Source of the DNA: Halomarina rubra | Lineage (GTDB): Archaea > Halobacteriota > Halobacteria > Halobacteriales > Haloarculaceae | Reading direction: 5' to 3' | NCBI RefSeq assembly: GCF_023699475.1 | Contig: NZ_JALXFV010000007.1 | Span: 91,971-141,660 of the forward strand | Length of the DNA stretch: 49,690 bases | In this document: piece by piece, positions 17,229 through 25,912 of the stretch | Layout: every line of letters begins with the position of its first letter | Position numbering within the stretch: position 1 is the stretch's first letter | Notes under the pieces: generated by a model | Told to the model about the DNA's origin: nothing | What the model saw: only the letters and a program-made list of their open reading frames with translations | Databases searched by the model: none | Program-made: the position numbers and the translations under genes

Positions 17229-18304
17229 GTGTAGTGCTCGCGAACGGCGGCTGCGATGTCCATGACAGCTTTCTCGGAGAGTTCTGGATGAACGGGAAGT
17301 GAGAGCACCCGTTCTGCAACGCGCTCACTGACGGGTGCACGATGGTCAACATGACTGTATGCGGGCTGTTTGTGGATGGGGGTCGGGTAGTAGACGGCCG
17401 ACTGGATTCCTCGTCGTTCGAGGGCGCTGTGAAGTTCCGCTCGATCTTCCGATTGAATCGTGTACTGGTGGTACGCGTGGTCAACCCCGTCTGGTTCGAA
17501 CGGAGTCACGACTGGCGTGTCGCACAGTGCTTCCGTCAGTCGGCTCGCGTTCTCACGACGTTTCTCGACGAGTCCTGGAAGCCGCTCAAGTTGGACGCGA
17601 CCGATGGCAGCCGAGAGACTCATCATCCGGAAGTTGTGTCCGAGAGCGACGTGTTCGTATCCTGCCGACGATCGGCCGTGGTTGACGAACTGAGCCGCGC
17701 GTTCGGCGATCTCAGGGCGGTCGGTGACGACCATCCCACCTTCTCCCGTCGTCATGTTCTTCGTCGGGTAGAACGAGAAGCATGCGACGTCCCCGAGCGA
17801 CCCGACTGTTTCGCCCCTATAGCGCGCACCATGTGCCTGTGCAGCGTCCTCAACGATGGGGACGTCGTATTCTGCAGCAAGATCGGTGAGTGCGCCCATG
17901 TCACTGGGCAACCCGTACAAGTGGACGGTGAGGATGGCGTCAATCGGTGGCCCCTCCTCCAATGCCACCTGGACTGCGTTGGGGTCGAGCGTGTACGTCT
18001 CTGGGTCGATGTCGACGAAGATGGGGGTCGCTCCCACGAGTCGAACAGCGTTCGCGCTGGCGACAAACGAGAACGGCGTAGTCAGTACACGGTCACCGGG
18101 ACCGATACCGAGAGCGTGGAGTGCTGTGTGAAGCGCCGTGGTTCCGTTCGAGGTGGCAACGCCGTATTGGACGCCACAATAGTCACTGAACTCGTCTTCG
18201 AACGAGCGAACCTCTGGACCGTCTGCCAGCTGCCTCGATCTGAGGACACCTTCGACACGGTCAATCTCCTCCTGTCGAACGATTGGCTCTGCAATATTGA
18301 TCAT
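17225..18304 (-). CDS. DegT-family aminotransferase, probable UDP-3-keto-GlcNAcA aminotransferase (WbpE/WlbC-like)
   Basis: A 359-residue PLP enzyme with SNGTTAL (52-58), VEDAAQAHGARY (151-162) and the Schiff-base lysine K182 in FSFYPTKNMTTGEGG. The ends match the family length. It is distinct from the 10.8-kb aminotransferase, which has CQNK around its lysine. In the WbpB/WbpE pair the 3-keto sugar is transaminated from glutamate to the 3-amino sugar. It overlaps both operon neighbours by 4 bp. Confidence 0.87.
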   Translation of the reverse strand: MINIAEPIVRQEEIDRVEGVLRSRQLADGPEVRSFEDEFSDYCGVQYGVATSNGTTALHTALHALGIGPGDRVLTTPFSFVASANAVRLVGATPIFVDIDPETYTLDPNAVQVALEEGPPIDAILTVHLYGLPSDMGALTDLAAEYDVPIVEDAAQAHGARYRGETVGSLGDVACFSFYPTKNMTTGEGGMVVTDRPEIAERAAQFVNHGRSSAGYEHVALGHNFRMMSLSAAIGRVQLERLPGLVEKRRENASRLTEALCDTPVVTPFEPDGVDHAYHQYTIQSEDRAELHSALERRGIQSAVYYPTPIHKQPAYSHVDHRAPVSERVAERVLSLPVHPELSEKAVMDIAAAVREHYT

Positions 18305-18969
18305 CCGAGTTGATTCCCTCCCCCAAATCTATCAGGCAGTGGTCGGACCTCGGCAGGAGCCCCGATTGCGAGCGAATCCGGGGGGATATCACTGGTAACG
18401 ACCGCAGCCGCGGCGACGAACGAGCGCTCGCCGACCGTGACGTCGGGCAGGATAGTTACGTTTCCACCAATCGAGACGTCGTCTTCCAGCGTTGGTCCGA
18501 CGAGCTCCACCTCCTCACGGATGGGATACGGGTCGTTGGTGAGGACTGCGCCGGGACCGATGAACACTCGATCACCGAGTGTGGTGTTCGTCGGGATGTA
18601 GACACCTGTCTGGAGGCTCGCATTGTCACCGATTAATGTGTGACCGTCGATGACGACGTTCGTCCCGACGAGTACACCGTCACCGAACGACGTGTGCTCA
18701 CGGACAAGTACGTTGTGTCCCGTCTTGAAGCTGTCACCAGCTTCGACGTCTGCGTAGATGATGGTGCCACTCCTAACCGTCGAGTCATCGCCAATTCGCG
18801 CCGGAAGTTCCCACCCATCGTACGGGTGGCCCACAGTCGCTGATGGTGAAATTGTACATCGGTTGCCGATGACACGCTTCGTCAGGTCGTCTTCGTCGTA
18901 TCGGCCCCCCGACGAATCGGGGTTGGCCGACTCCTCAGCGTAGGCGTTGTCGTGTTGGTTACCGTTCAT
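18301..18969 (-). CDS. Left-handed beta-helix N-acetyltransferase (WbpD/WlbB-like)
   Basis: 222 residues with hexapeptide-repeat periodicity from about residue 35 to 200 (IGDDSTVRSGTIIYADV, IGDNASLQTGVYIPTN, IGPGAVLTND, IGGNVTILPDVTVG). This trimeric acetyl-CoA-dependent fold acetylates the 3-amino group of UDP-GlcNAc3NA to give UDP-2,3-diacetamido-2,3-dideoxy-glucuronic acid in the WbpD reaction. It is the first gene of the four-gene operon; its stop overlaps the aminotransferase ATG. The N-terminal ~30 residues are polar and unassigned. Confidence 0.88.
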   Translation of the reverse strand: MNGNQHDNAYAEESANPDSSGGRYDEDDLTKRVIGNRCTISPSATVGHPYDGWELPARIGDDSTVRSGTIIYADVEAGDSFKTGHNVLVREHTSFGDGVLVGTNVVIDGHTLIGDNASLQTGVYIPTNTTLGDRVFIGPGAVLTNDPYPIREEVELVGPTLEDDVSIGGNVTILPDVTVGERSFVAAAAVVTSDIPPDSLAIGAPAEVRPLPDRFGGGNQLG

Positions 18970-19181
18970 TGTTTTTCGGTCAACCCCGATACGGGTCGAG
19001 GATGCTCGGCCAAACGATGGCTCACTGTCATGATTGTAATTCCGAACCTGTCAGTTGCACAGCCTCGCTCCCACTCGGGGGAAAGTCATGAAACGCTTTC
19101 TCGGGAACTGTCCTCGAAATTTGATGAAAATAGGTCGCGGTTTCGGCAGCCTCGTGGATGAATAACTAACTGGGTGCTGTC

Positions 19182-19191
19182 AGGAAAGGGG
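19182..19191 (+). promoter_or_regulatory. Ribosome-binding site of the second winged-helix gene
   Basis: GGAAAGGGGG precedes ATG 19195 by a few nucleotides. It supports that start over the in-frame upstream codon at 19174. Confidence 0.5.
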
Positions 19192-19194
19192 GAT

Positions 19195-19746
19195 ATGAAC
19201 AAGCTGGGGGCTGTTTTCGGAGTTGGGAAGAGTGAGTCACACGCGGATACAACTTCCGAGCCGCTGACCGAAGAAGAGGTGTTCACTATCCTTGGAAACG
19301 AACGGCGATTCGCTGTTCTTGATTATCTGACGCGCGCGGGTGGGCCAGTCGTTTTCGATGAACTCGTGGAAGCCGTTGCGGCCGACGAGTTTGGCATTTC
19401 GGTCACCAATCTCGACCGAAAACAGGAACGCCGTGTCTACGTTGCACTCCATCAGAACCACCTCCCATATCTCGAGAACGAAGGTCTCGTAACGTGGGAC
19501 CGAAGCGAAGGAATCGTTCGAATCCGTGACTCTACGCATATTCAGGGGTACGTCGGAACTGGAAAAGCGAGGCGGTCGTGGCCAGCACGCTCTGCGCTCG
19601 TATTTTCATTCTGTTCGTTGTTTGCAATCGGTGTCTATCTGGCAACCGGGACTCTCGGGGTCGGTAGCGTAACAGTGAGTCCGATTTCGTTCGTGACGAT
19701 TCTGCTACTGGTTGTGGCTCTCGTCACCTGGGCTACGGAACGCTAG
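19195..19746 (+). CDS. Membrane-anchored winged-helix protein (DUF7344-type), second copy
   Basis: 183 residues: a winged-helix domain with EEEVFTILGNERRFAVLDYL and the family hallmark ERRVYVALHQNHLPYLENEG, then two C-terminal hydrophobic segments (about 133-152 and 158-178). It is divergent from the sugar operon starting at 18969 and is paralogous to the gene at 14171, so the two regulators flank that operon. It probably acts at the membrane on nearby promoters; target sites were not identified. Confidence 0.75.
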   Translation: MNKLGAVFGVGKSESHADTTSEPLTEEEVFTILGNERRFAVLDYLTRAGGPVVFDELVEAVAADEFGISVTNLDRKQERRVYVALHQNHLPYLENEGLVTWDRSEGIVRIRDSTHIQGYVGTGKARRSWPARSALVFSFCSLFAIGVYLATGTLGVGSVTVSPISFVTILLLVVALVTWATER

Positions 19747-19919
19747 TCAAACTTGGACGCTGGCGAGTTGGACGTAGACTTCAGACTATTCACTCCAACG
19801 TATCTGCGAGAAGAAATGTGAGCGACTGACCGACTGTTCAGCTCCGAAGAAGATAGATTTTGATGTTCGTTACGTGCTCTGGATGCGTCGTAACCGAGTC
19901 AAACAGCCTGTAAGCAGAC

Positions 19920-22127
19920 TCAGCCGAGTGTGTCGACGTCGACCTGATCTCCGTCAATCGTGACTACTGCTGGTCCTTTGAGGCTGAAAGTTGTGACTTC
20001 GCCGGTGAATTCGAAGCTATCGGTGCCACCAGCGACCGTCCCGTCAGCGGTTGAACCCGAGACATCGTCGTTCGAGTCGATGGTTGCGTTGTTCGCTGTC
20101 GTCTGTTCGAGCGAACCGCTCACTGTCAGTTCATAGTGAGCTGTGCGCTTCCAATCCGTCCCATCGATACTCATCGTGCGGGCCTCCTCAGTTTCTGAGG
20201 ACGAGTCATCCGTTGTGTCGGGGTAGTCTGCAGGGTTGACCTCTGTGCCATCGAGCGTAACCGTGGCCGCACCATCAAGGCTGAACGCAGTTATATCCCC
20301 CCCGACTTCGAAACTGTCGGTACCGCCAGCGACTGTCCCCTGAGCGGTTGAGCCCTCGACGCTGTCTTCAGAATCAATTGTGGCATCGTTGGCCGTCGTT
20401 TGTTCGACGGATCCATCGATGGTGAACGTGTACTCTGCGACCTCTGATGAATCGAGTCCATTGATGCTGAGAACAGATGTCCCGCTATCGTCGGACCCCG
20501 AATCGGAGTAGTCTGCAGGGTCAATTTCGGTACCGTTGACCGTGACCGGGACAGTACCATCCAATGAGATGGCAAGGAGATCGCCGGTAAACTCGTAACT
20601 GTCGACACCACCGTAGACGACACCTTCTGCGGTCGATCCAGAGACGGTGTCTCCCGAGTTAATCGATGCACCGTTTGCCGTCGATTTCTCAAGGGTATCG
20701 CCAACAGTCAGTGAATAGGAGACTTGCTCGGTCGCGGAAGTACCATCGAAGCTAATGATGTCTCCCTCGGAGGAGTCACCGGACCCTGAGTCGACAGAGT
20801 CTGGGTAGTCATCGGGGTTAATTTCAGTTCCACCGAGCGTGACCGTCGGCCCACTGTCAATCGCGAAGGCGACGATGTCACCGCCAACAGTGAAACTGTC
20901 GGTACCGCCAGCGACCGTCCCCTGAGCGGTTGAGCCCTCGACGCTGTCTTCAGGGTCAATAGTGGCATCGTTGGCTGTCGTCTGCTCAACGGGGCCGTCA
21001 ATTGTGAATGAGTACTCAGCAACTGTCGATGAATCGTTACCTGTGATAGAGAGAGTATCCCCTGTGCTGTCGCTACCATCACCACCGTCGCTACCATCAT
21101 CAGATCCTCCGGACCCACCGTCTGTTGTCTCTCCACTACTCGCTGCTTCCACCGCGGTTTTGGGGACACCGCTCGGAACTGACGTATCCGGGCTACTACC
21201 AACGCTCGAGTCGACCTCGACGTGATCGCCACGAATGTCGCCCATGACTTGCGAGTCCTGCACGTCGATGGTCGAAAGTTCGCCGTAGGTCGAGTGACTG
21301 CCAGAGACGAACGCACTCGCCGCTCCGTTCGTGTTATTATCAGTAATTCGCACGTCACAGTCACGGACAGTGATTATCTGTGACGGGTCACCGTAGCCCG
21401 TGTAGATGCCCCGAGAGTTGACGACACCGCTATCGCCTCCCGACGTGTTCGGGTGGCCGGGGACATCGCTTGAGTTGACGAACGTACAGCCGATGACTTC
21501 AGTGCCGTCGGCCGCAAGTCGAAGGTGGGCAATGTTGTTGTTCTTGAAGAAACAGTTCTCGAACGTGTAGTTTCCACCTTGGCCGTCGGTCTTACCGGGC
21601 TCGGTGATTCGGCCAGACCCAGCGGCGTAGATTGCGTTCGCGGTCCAGTGTGCGACGTTACAGTTCCGGATGTCGATGTGACCGGCGTGATCGGGGCCAG
21701 AAATCATCGCACCCTTCCAGATTCCGTCCTCGTGACCGTCGCCCATGTAGACGTTCTCGATGACGCCGTTCCCCTCTGCGGAGATGACGTATTTGATGCC
21801 ACCCGTCGAGGCACCGATGTCGAATCGACCTTTGATACCGACGTTGCGAATCGCCCAGCCATCACCTTCGGCACGGATGGCGACGTCTGCTTCTGGAGCG
21901 CTCGCGTCGATTAGAACGTTCTCTAGCGTGTCACCACTCCCGAGTCGATACGACTGTCGCTCCCCTGAAGAAAGGGTGATTGTCTCGTACTCTGCTGCAG
22001 ATGCGGTGTCGGTCATCGTACCCAACATGCCAGCGGACCCAAGTGTGGCGCCGACTGCCTTCAGGTAACTCCGGCGATGAAGTGTAGCTTTGTTGTCGAC
22101 ATCGTCACATTCGGTGTTTCGTGACAT
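19920..22127 (-). CDS. Tat-secreted right-handed beta-helix protein with four C-terminal repeat domains
   Basis: 735 residues. A twin-arginine signal (RRSYLKAVGATLG at 18-30, cleavage likely after ASA near 45) directs export in folded form. Residues about 50-310 look like a pectate-lyase/parallel beta-helix fold (IRNVGIKG, IENVYMGDG, IDIRNCNV, FENCFFKNNNIAHLRL, GVVNSRGI). A Gly/Ser/Asp-rich linker (330-357) leads to four repeats of about 85 residues (358-443, 456-541, 553-637, 651-735), each with a TTANxATI/GSTAxGTVxGGTDSF/VTxxGTEV pattern. It may bind or cleave surface or environmental polysaccharide. Catalytic residues could not be assigned. Confidence 0.82.
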   Translation of the reverse strand: MSRNTECDDVDNKATLHRRSYLKAVGATLGSAGMLGTMTDTASAAEYETITLSSGERQSYRLGSGDTLENVLIDASAPEADVAIRAEGDGWAIRNVGIKGRFDIGASTGGIKYVISAEGNGVIENVYMGDGHEDGIWKGAMISGPDHAGHIDIRNCNVAHWTANAIYAAGSGRITEPGKTDGQGGNYTFENCFFKNNNIAHLRLAADGTEVIGCTFVNSSDVPGHPNTSGGDSGVVNSRGIYTGYGDPSQIITVRDCDVRITDNNTNGAASAFVSGSHSTYGELSTIDVQDSQVMGDIRGDHVEVDSSVGSSPDTSVPSGVPKTAVEAASSGETTDGGSGGSDDGSDGGDGSDSTGDTLSITGNDSSTVAEYSFTIDGPVEQTTANDATIDPEDSVEGSTAQGTVAGGTDSFTVGGDIVAFAIDSGPTVTLGGTEINPDDYPDSVDSGSGDSSEGDIISFDGTSATEQVSYSLTVGDTLEKSTANGASINSGDTVSGSTAEGVVYGGVDSYEFTGDLLAISLDGTVPVTVNGTEIDPADYSDSGSDDSGTSVLSINGLDSSEVAEYTFTIDGSVEQTTANDATIDSEDSVEGSTAQGTVAGGTDSFEVGGDITAFSLDGAATVTLDGTEVNPADYPDTTDDSSSETEEARTMSIDGTDWKRTAHYELTVSGSLEQTTANNATIDSNDDVSGSTADGTVAGGTDSFEFTGEVTTFSLKGPAVVTIDGDQVDVDTLG
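19923..21056 (-). repeat. Four tandem coding repeats in the beta-helix gene
   Basis: Four units of about 255-290 bp encode the C-terminal repeats of the secreted protein. Units 1 and 3 (near 20800-21050 and 20220-20460) are almost identical over long stretches, including a run coding GSTAQGTVAGGTDSF, which points to recent duplication. Units 2 and 4 are more divergent. The repeats could promote copy-number change by recombination. Confidence 0.75.
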
Positions 22128-22480
22128 ATCGGATACGATGGCCGGGATAAAAAGAGCTTTATTGCTGTTTCGTCACCACCTTGCTACCGTTTTGTTACCA
22201 GATGATATCGTATAAGATGGCTAATATATTTTTTATGCCATAGATAACTCTGGCCTCGATTGCTCTCGTTAGAGCACATTCGAACGGTCCATCTGGACCA
22301 CATTTTGACAGCCCCTATCGACTCACTGCCGCTACTAAGAGTGTTCTTGGTTGCGGAGGAGTGTACCAACGCGATCTCATCTCTGTAGCCGTTGTCGTGC
22401 AGACTACGACTCGGCAGGCTCAGCGTGCATGACCGTAGGCGCGAAATTACAACTACTCGTCAGATAGACCTTACCAAAGA
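22128..22480. promoter_or_regulatory. Divergent intergenic region of about 350 bp
   Basis: This AT-rich spacer lies between the minus-strand beta-helix gene and the plus-strand asparagine-synthetase-like gene. It contains the TATA element near 22150 and a strong A/T run at 22220-22240 that could be a second promoter or a protein-binding site. No gene is supported here. Confidence 0.45.
22147..22154 (-). promoter_or_regulatory. Candidate TATA box for the secreted beta-helix gene
   Basis: The minus strand reads CTTTTTAT, 20-27 bp before the ATG at 22127, consistent with a leaderless haloarchaeal promoter. Confidence 0.5.
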
Positions 22481-24262
22481 ATGCCTGGCACCAGTCTGCT
22501 ACACGGTGAGATTCCTCCCGGCTTAAACGATACGTTCGGCAATCTCCAGTTCGACGACAGATACGAGACGGAAATGTTGTTCGAGCTAGATGGAACCGTC
22601 ATCGCCGGAACGACGTACCCTGCGTATCCTGTCAAGACGTACGAGTTCGATAATCTGTTTGTCGTCGTCGAAGGAGCTCTCTACGATACCGAGGCTCCCC
22701 GAACGGCTATCGAGTCGCTCGCTGATGCGTTACGAGAGCGGCACCACGAGAGAGTGGCTCAATGGGTGCGTGCGCGCGACGGTGACTTCCTCATCACGGT
22801 CGCTGATGAACACTGCGGGGATGTGTACATACTCAACGACACGTTCGCTCGATTACCGACATACTACACGACACTCGGCGACCTCACGGTGGTTTCCCGC
22901 GAACTGAAACTTATTCGCACACTCGCACAGAACATGGGGGTTCCAGTGGGACTCGACAGATTGGGCGCAGCTCAACAACTCCTCTTCGGCTACTGTCTCG
23001 GTCAACGTACGGTCTACAACGGCATCTCCTGCATTCCCCCTGGGGGGCTAGTGACGCTCGGCGAAGATGGTTTCAACGTCAAACAAGTGTTCCAGTACGA
23101 CTTTGGACCAACCGCCCATGCAGGCCGAGACGTAGAGACGAACGCTCGGGAACTCGCATCGCTCTTTCGAACGGCCTGTGAACGAAGACACGCCCCCGCC
23201 CGGACGAACGTCGTTTCGTTGAGTGGTGGTCTGGACTCACGAGCCGTCGCTGGTGCACTCTCTGCGAGCGACCTAGACTATGCGACTGCGACCTTCGACA
23301 ACTCTCAGAGCGGTACGAGTTCCGACGCACGCGTCGCGAAGACTGTGGCCGAGGCACTCGATGCACCGTGGACACGATATCAAACCGCTGCCACCGAGCG
23401 TCACCGAACTGCCCTGTTCGACAGCAAACAGGGGATGAACTACTTCGGTATGGCGTTCATCGTCGATTTCTTCGAGCAAATTCGAGCCCACCACGGCGAG
23501 TGTCGGTACATTACCGGTGACGGGGGTGACAAGACTCTCGTTGACCTGACACCTCCGAAGCCGCTCTCTGATAAGGATGCACTCGTCAAATACATCATCG
23601 CCGCGAACAGCCGGTTTTCACTCGAGAGGGCGGCTGCTATCACCACGGTCTCTGAAGCGAAGCTTCGGGAGTCGGTCGCGGACCGAATCGAGACGTACCC
23701 TGAGCGGTCGCTGGCAGATTTGTACGCGCACTTCCTTGTCTACGAGCGCGGGTTCAACTTCCTCAATCAGGGCGAAGACCGCAACCGCTACTACTTCTGG
23801 AGCGTATCTCCGTTCTACTCGCCAGCGGTGTTTGAGTACGCGATTAACTGCCCAGCTAGTCAGAAACACGATAGGCGTCTGTACCGGGCGTTCCTCGAAG
23901 CGTTTGCACCAGGCCTCGTCGACATTGAGTATCCGAACTTCGGCGGTACCATCACGAGTCTGGAGTACCGCGTGAAAGAACGGACGTTCGACGTTCTCTC
24001 GCGGTATCCAGCGCTTCGTGGGTCACTCTTGGACCAAAGGAAAGTAGACCCCGAGCGGAACGTGGAGGTGCTCACGCTAGTCAACGGCCATCTTGCTGAT
24101 GGGCCAGTCACGCCGTTGTCACGACGGGCGATACTAGACGTGACGACCAACCCCGGTGCGTTCCGTCGGACCGAACTGCTCTACCTGCTGACGATGCTCG
24201 CCGTCCAAGCTGATATCAGAGCACGGCTAGACACGGAAGAGATTGCGCCAACGTTGGGGTAA
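22481..24262 (+). CDS. Asparagine-synthetase-like amidotransferase with an inactive glutaminase domain
   Basis: 593 residues. The first ~200 residues resemble the class II glutaminase domain (FVVVEGALYDTE, FLITVADEHCGDVYILND), but the protein starts MPGTSLL instead of MC, so the catalytic N-terminal cysteine is missing. The synthetase domain has the PP-loop SGGLDSR (248-254) and the GDGGDKTL motif near 347. Such proteins near glycan genes amidate uronic acids or other carboxylates; the four-gene uronic acid operon nearby fits. Ammonia could come from solution or a partner. It heads a plus-strand pair with the flippase. The exact acceptor is unknown. Confidence 0.8.
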   Translation: MPGTSLLHGEIPPGLNDTFGNLQFDDRYETEMLFELDGTVIAGTTYPAYPVKTYEFDNLFVVVEGALYDTEAPRTAIESLADALRERHHERVAQWVRARDGDFLITVADEHCGDVYILNDTFARLPTYYTTLGDLTVVSRELKLIRTLAQNMGVPVGLDRLGAAQQLLFGYCLGQRTVYNGISCIPPGGLVTLGEDGFNVKQVFQYDFGPTAHAGRDVETNARELASLFRTACERRHAPARTNVVSLSGGLDSRAVAGALSASDLDYATATFDNSQSGTSSDARVAKTVAEALDAPWTRYQTAATERHRTALFDSKQGMNYFGMAFIVDFFEQIRAHHGECRYITGDGGDKTLVDLTPPKPLSDKDALVKYIIAANSRFSLERAAAITTVSEAKLRESVADRIETYPERSLADLYAHFLVYERGFNFLNQGEDRNRYYFWSVSPFYSPAVFEYAINCPASQKHDRRLYRAFLEAFAPGLVDIEYPNFGGTITSLEYRVKERTFDVLSRYPALRGSLLDQRKVDPERNVEVLTLVNGHLADGPVTPLSRRAILDVTTNPGAFRRTELLYLLTMLAVQADIRARLDTEEIAPTLG

Positions 24263-24348
24263 AAAATGACCATTCGAATAGTCGAGACAATTGATGACAC
24301 CACAGAAAGCGCACAATGCCCGGTCGCAAGGCCTGTGGGTGACCGGAC

Positions 24349-25890
24349 GTGAGTGATCGCTCTGTCGAACTCTCGTCGCTGCTCTCCAGTGCGACGCTCA
24401 TCGTCATCGGCACGGTACTCGGTGCACTGGCAAAGATGGTCGAACGTATCATCATCGGACGCTCCGTCTCCCTCGAAGCGTACGGTGAGGTGAGCATCGG
24501 GCTCGCGGTCCTCACTATCGCGTCGATGTTCTCTATCTTGGGATTCAGCCAGGGTGTTCCGCGGTTCATGACCCGCTACGAAGAAAGCGAACAAAAACGA
24601 GGCGTGTGGCTGACCGGGCTCGTCATCACGCTCTTTGCTTCGTCTATTGTGGCGGCTGTCCTCTGGGTAAGTGCACCAACACTCACGTTGTATCTAGGTC
24701 GAACCGATTCGGTGTTGCTCCTTCAACTGTTCTTCCTTACGATTCCGCTGACAGTCGGCTCGCGCATCGGTATCGGTGGTCTCCAGGGATTCGAGAACAC
24801 GCGATACCGGACGTACGTTCAGGACATCCTTCACCCGCTCTCACGAATCGGGCTCTTGCTCGTGTTCCTCTGGGCAGGATACGGTGTGTTGGGGGCGGGC
24901 TATGCGTACCTCATTGCTGCGGGGCTCGCCTTCCTCGTCTCTCACCTCTACTTGAACCGGTTGATGCCGCTCCGAGGCACCTTCGTCGCCCGTCCGAAAG
25001 AGCTACTAAGATTCTCGGTTCCACTCACCATCTCCGGGTTTCTGTTGATTCTCATGTCTCAGACAGACACCATCATGCTCGGGTACTTCCGACCGTCGAC
25101 GGAGGTAGCACTGTACAATGCGGCGTATCCTCTTGCAATCGGGCTGGGGACGTTGCTCAACGCGTTCAACTTCCTCTATCTCCCACTCGCTTCGAGATTG
25201 GATGCAAACGACGAGCTCGGTGAGGTCGAAGCCATCTACGCGATAACCACGAAGTGGGCCTTCTTTTTGACGTTCCCTGCGTTCCTCACCTTTGCCATCT
25301 TCTCCGGTGACATCCTTGAGATCTTCTTCGGCCTCCGGTACCGTGACGCTGGCCTCGCACTGACCATCCTCACTGTCGGGTACTTTTCGAACGCTCTGTT
25401 CGGACAGAACCTCCGAACAATCTCGGCGCTCGGCGACACTAAGTACCTGATGATCACCAACAGCGTCGCATTCATAGTCAACATTGCTATCAACCTCGTA
25501 CTTATTCCTCAGTACGGTTTTATTGGTGCGTCCATCGCGTCTGCAATTTCCTACACCACGCTTAACATCTCGGCGAACGTGGTACTGTGGCGAGAGTACC
25601 GCATCACTCCGTTCTCGAGGTGGCTCATCCGTTCGCTGGTGGCTGTCTGTCTCGTCGTCTCGCCGATTGCCATTGCACTCTCACAGTGGATCTCCCTCTC
25701 ACTCGTGACGCTTCCACTGTTCATGGCTGGAATCGGTGTCAGTTCTATTATCGTCGCCGGATTGGTCGACGGACTTCAGGCCGACGACCGCGTCGTTCTT
25801 GAACAGATCGAACGGTATTTGGGTCGACAGATCCCATTGGTTCGACGATATCTCCCTACAGAAACTGATGAGTCGACAGTGCTCCCGTAA
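24349..25890 (+). CDS. Polysaccharide flippase (Wzx/MATE-like, oligosaccharide translocase)
   Basis: 513 residues made almost entirely of hydrophobic helices, about 12-14, with the Polysacc_synt pattern (ISIGLAVLTIASMFSILGFSQGVPRF, a central SQTDTIMLGYF, ALYNAAYPLA). Wzx-type proteins flip lipid-linked glycans to the outer face of the membrane; in haloarchaea a relative serves dolichol-linked sugars. The start is GTG 24349. The gene follows the amidotransferase by 86 bp and converges with the GT4 gene 22 bp away. Confidence 0.88.
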   Translation: MSDRSVELSSLLSSATLIVIGTVLGALAKMVERIIIGRSVSLEAYGEVSIGLAVLTIASMFSILGFSQGVPRFMTRYEESEQKRGVWLTGLVITLFASSIVAAVLWVSAPTLTLYLGRTDSVLLLQLFFLTIPLTVGSRIGIGGLQGFENTRYRTYVQDILHPLSRIGLLLVFLWAGYGVLGAGYAYLIAAGLAFLVSHLYLNRLMPLRGTFVARPKELLRFSVPLTISGFLLILMSQTDTIMLGYFRPSTEVALYNAAYPLAIGLGTLLNAFNFLYLPLASRLDANDELGEVEAIYAITTKWAFFLTFPAFLTFAIFSGDILEIFFGLRYRDAGLALTILTVGYFSNALFGQNLRTISALGDTKYLMITNSVAFIVNIAINLVLIPQYGFIGASIASAISYTTLNISANVVLWREYRITPFSRWLIRSLVAVCLVVSPIAIALSQWISLSLVTLPLFMAGIGVSSIIVAGLVDGLQADDRVVLEQIERYLGRQIPLVRRYLPTETDESTVLP

Positions 25891-25912
25891 CGTAAATCGT
25901 CGGGAACTTGAG

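Noticed and set aside
17342-18313. A 323-residue plus-strand frame opposite the WbpE-like aminotransferase
   Set aside because: No family resemblance and complete overlap with a gene holding PLP motifs.
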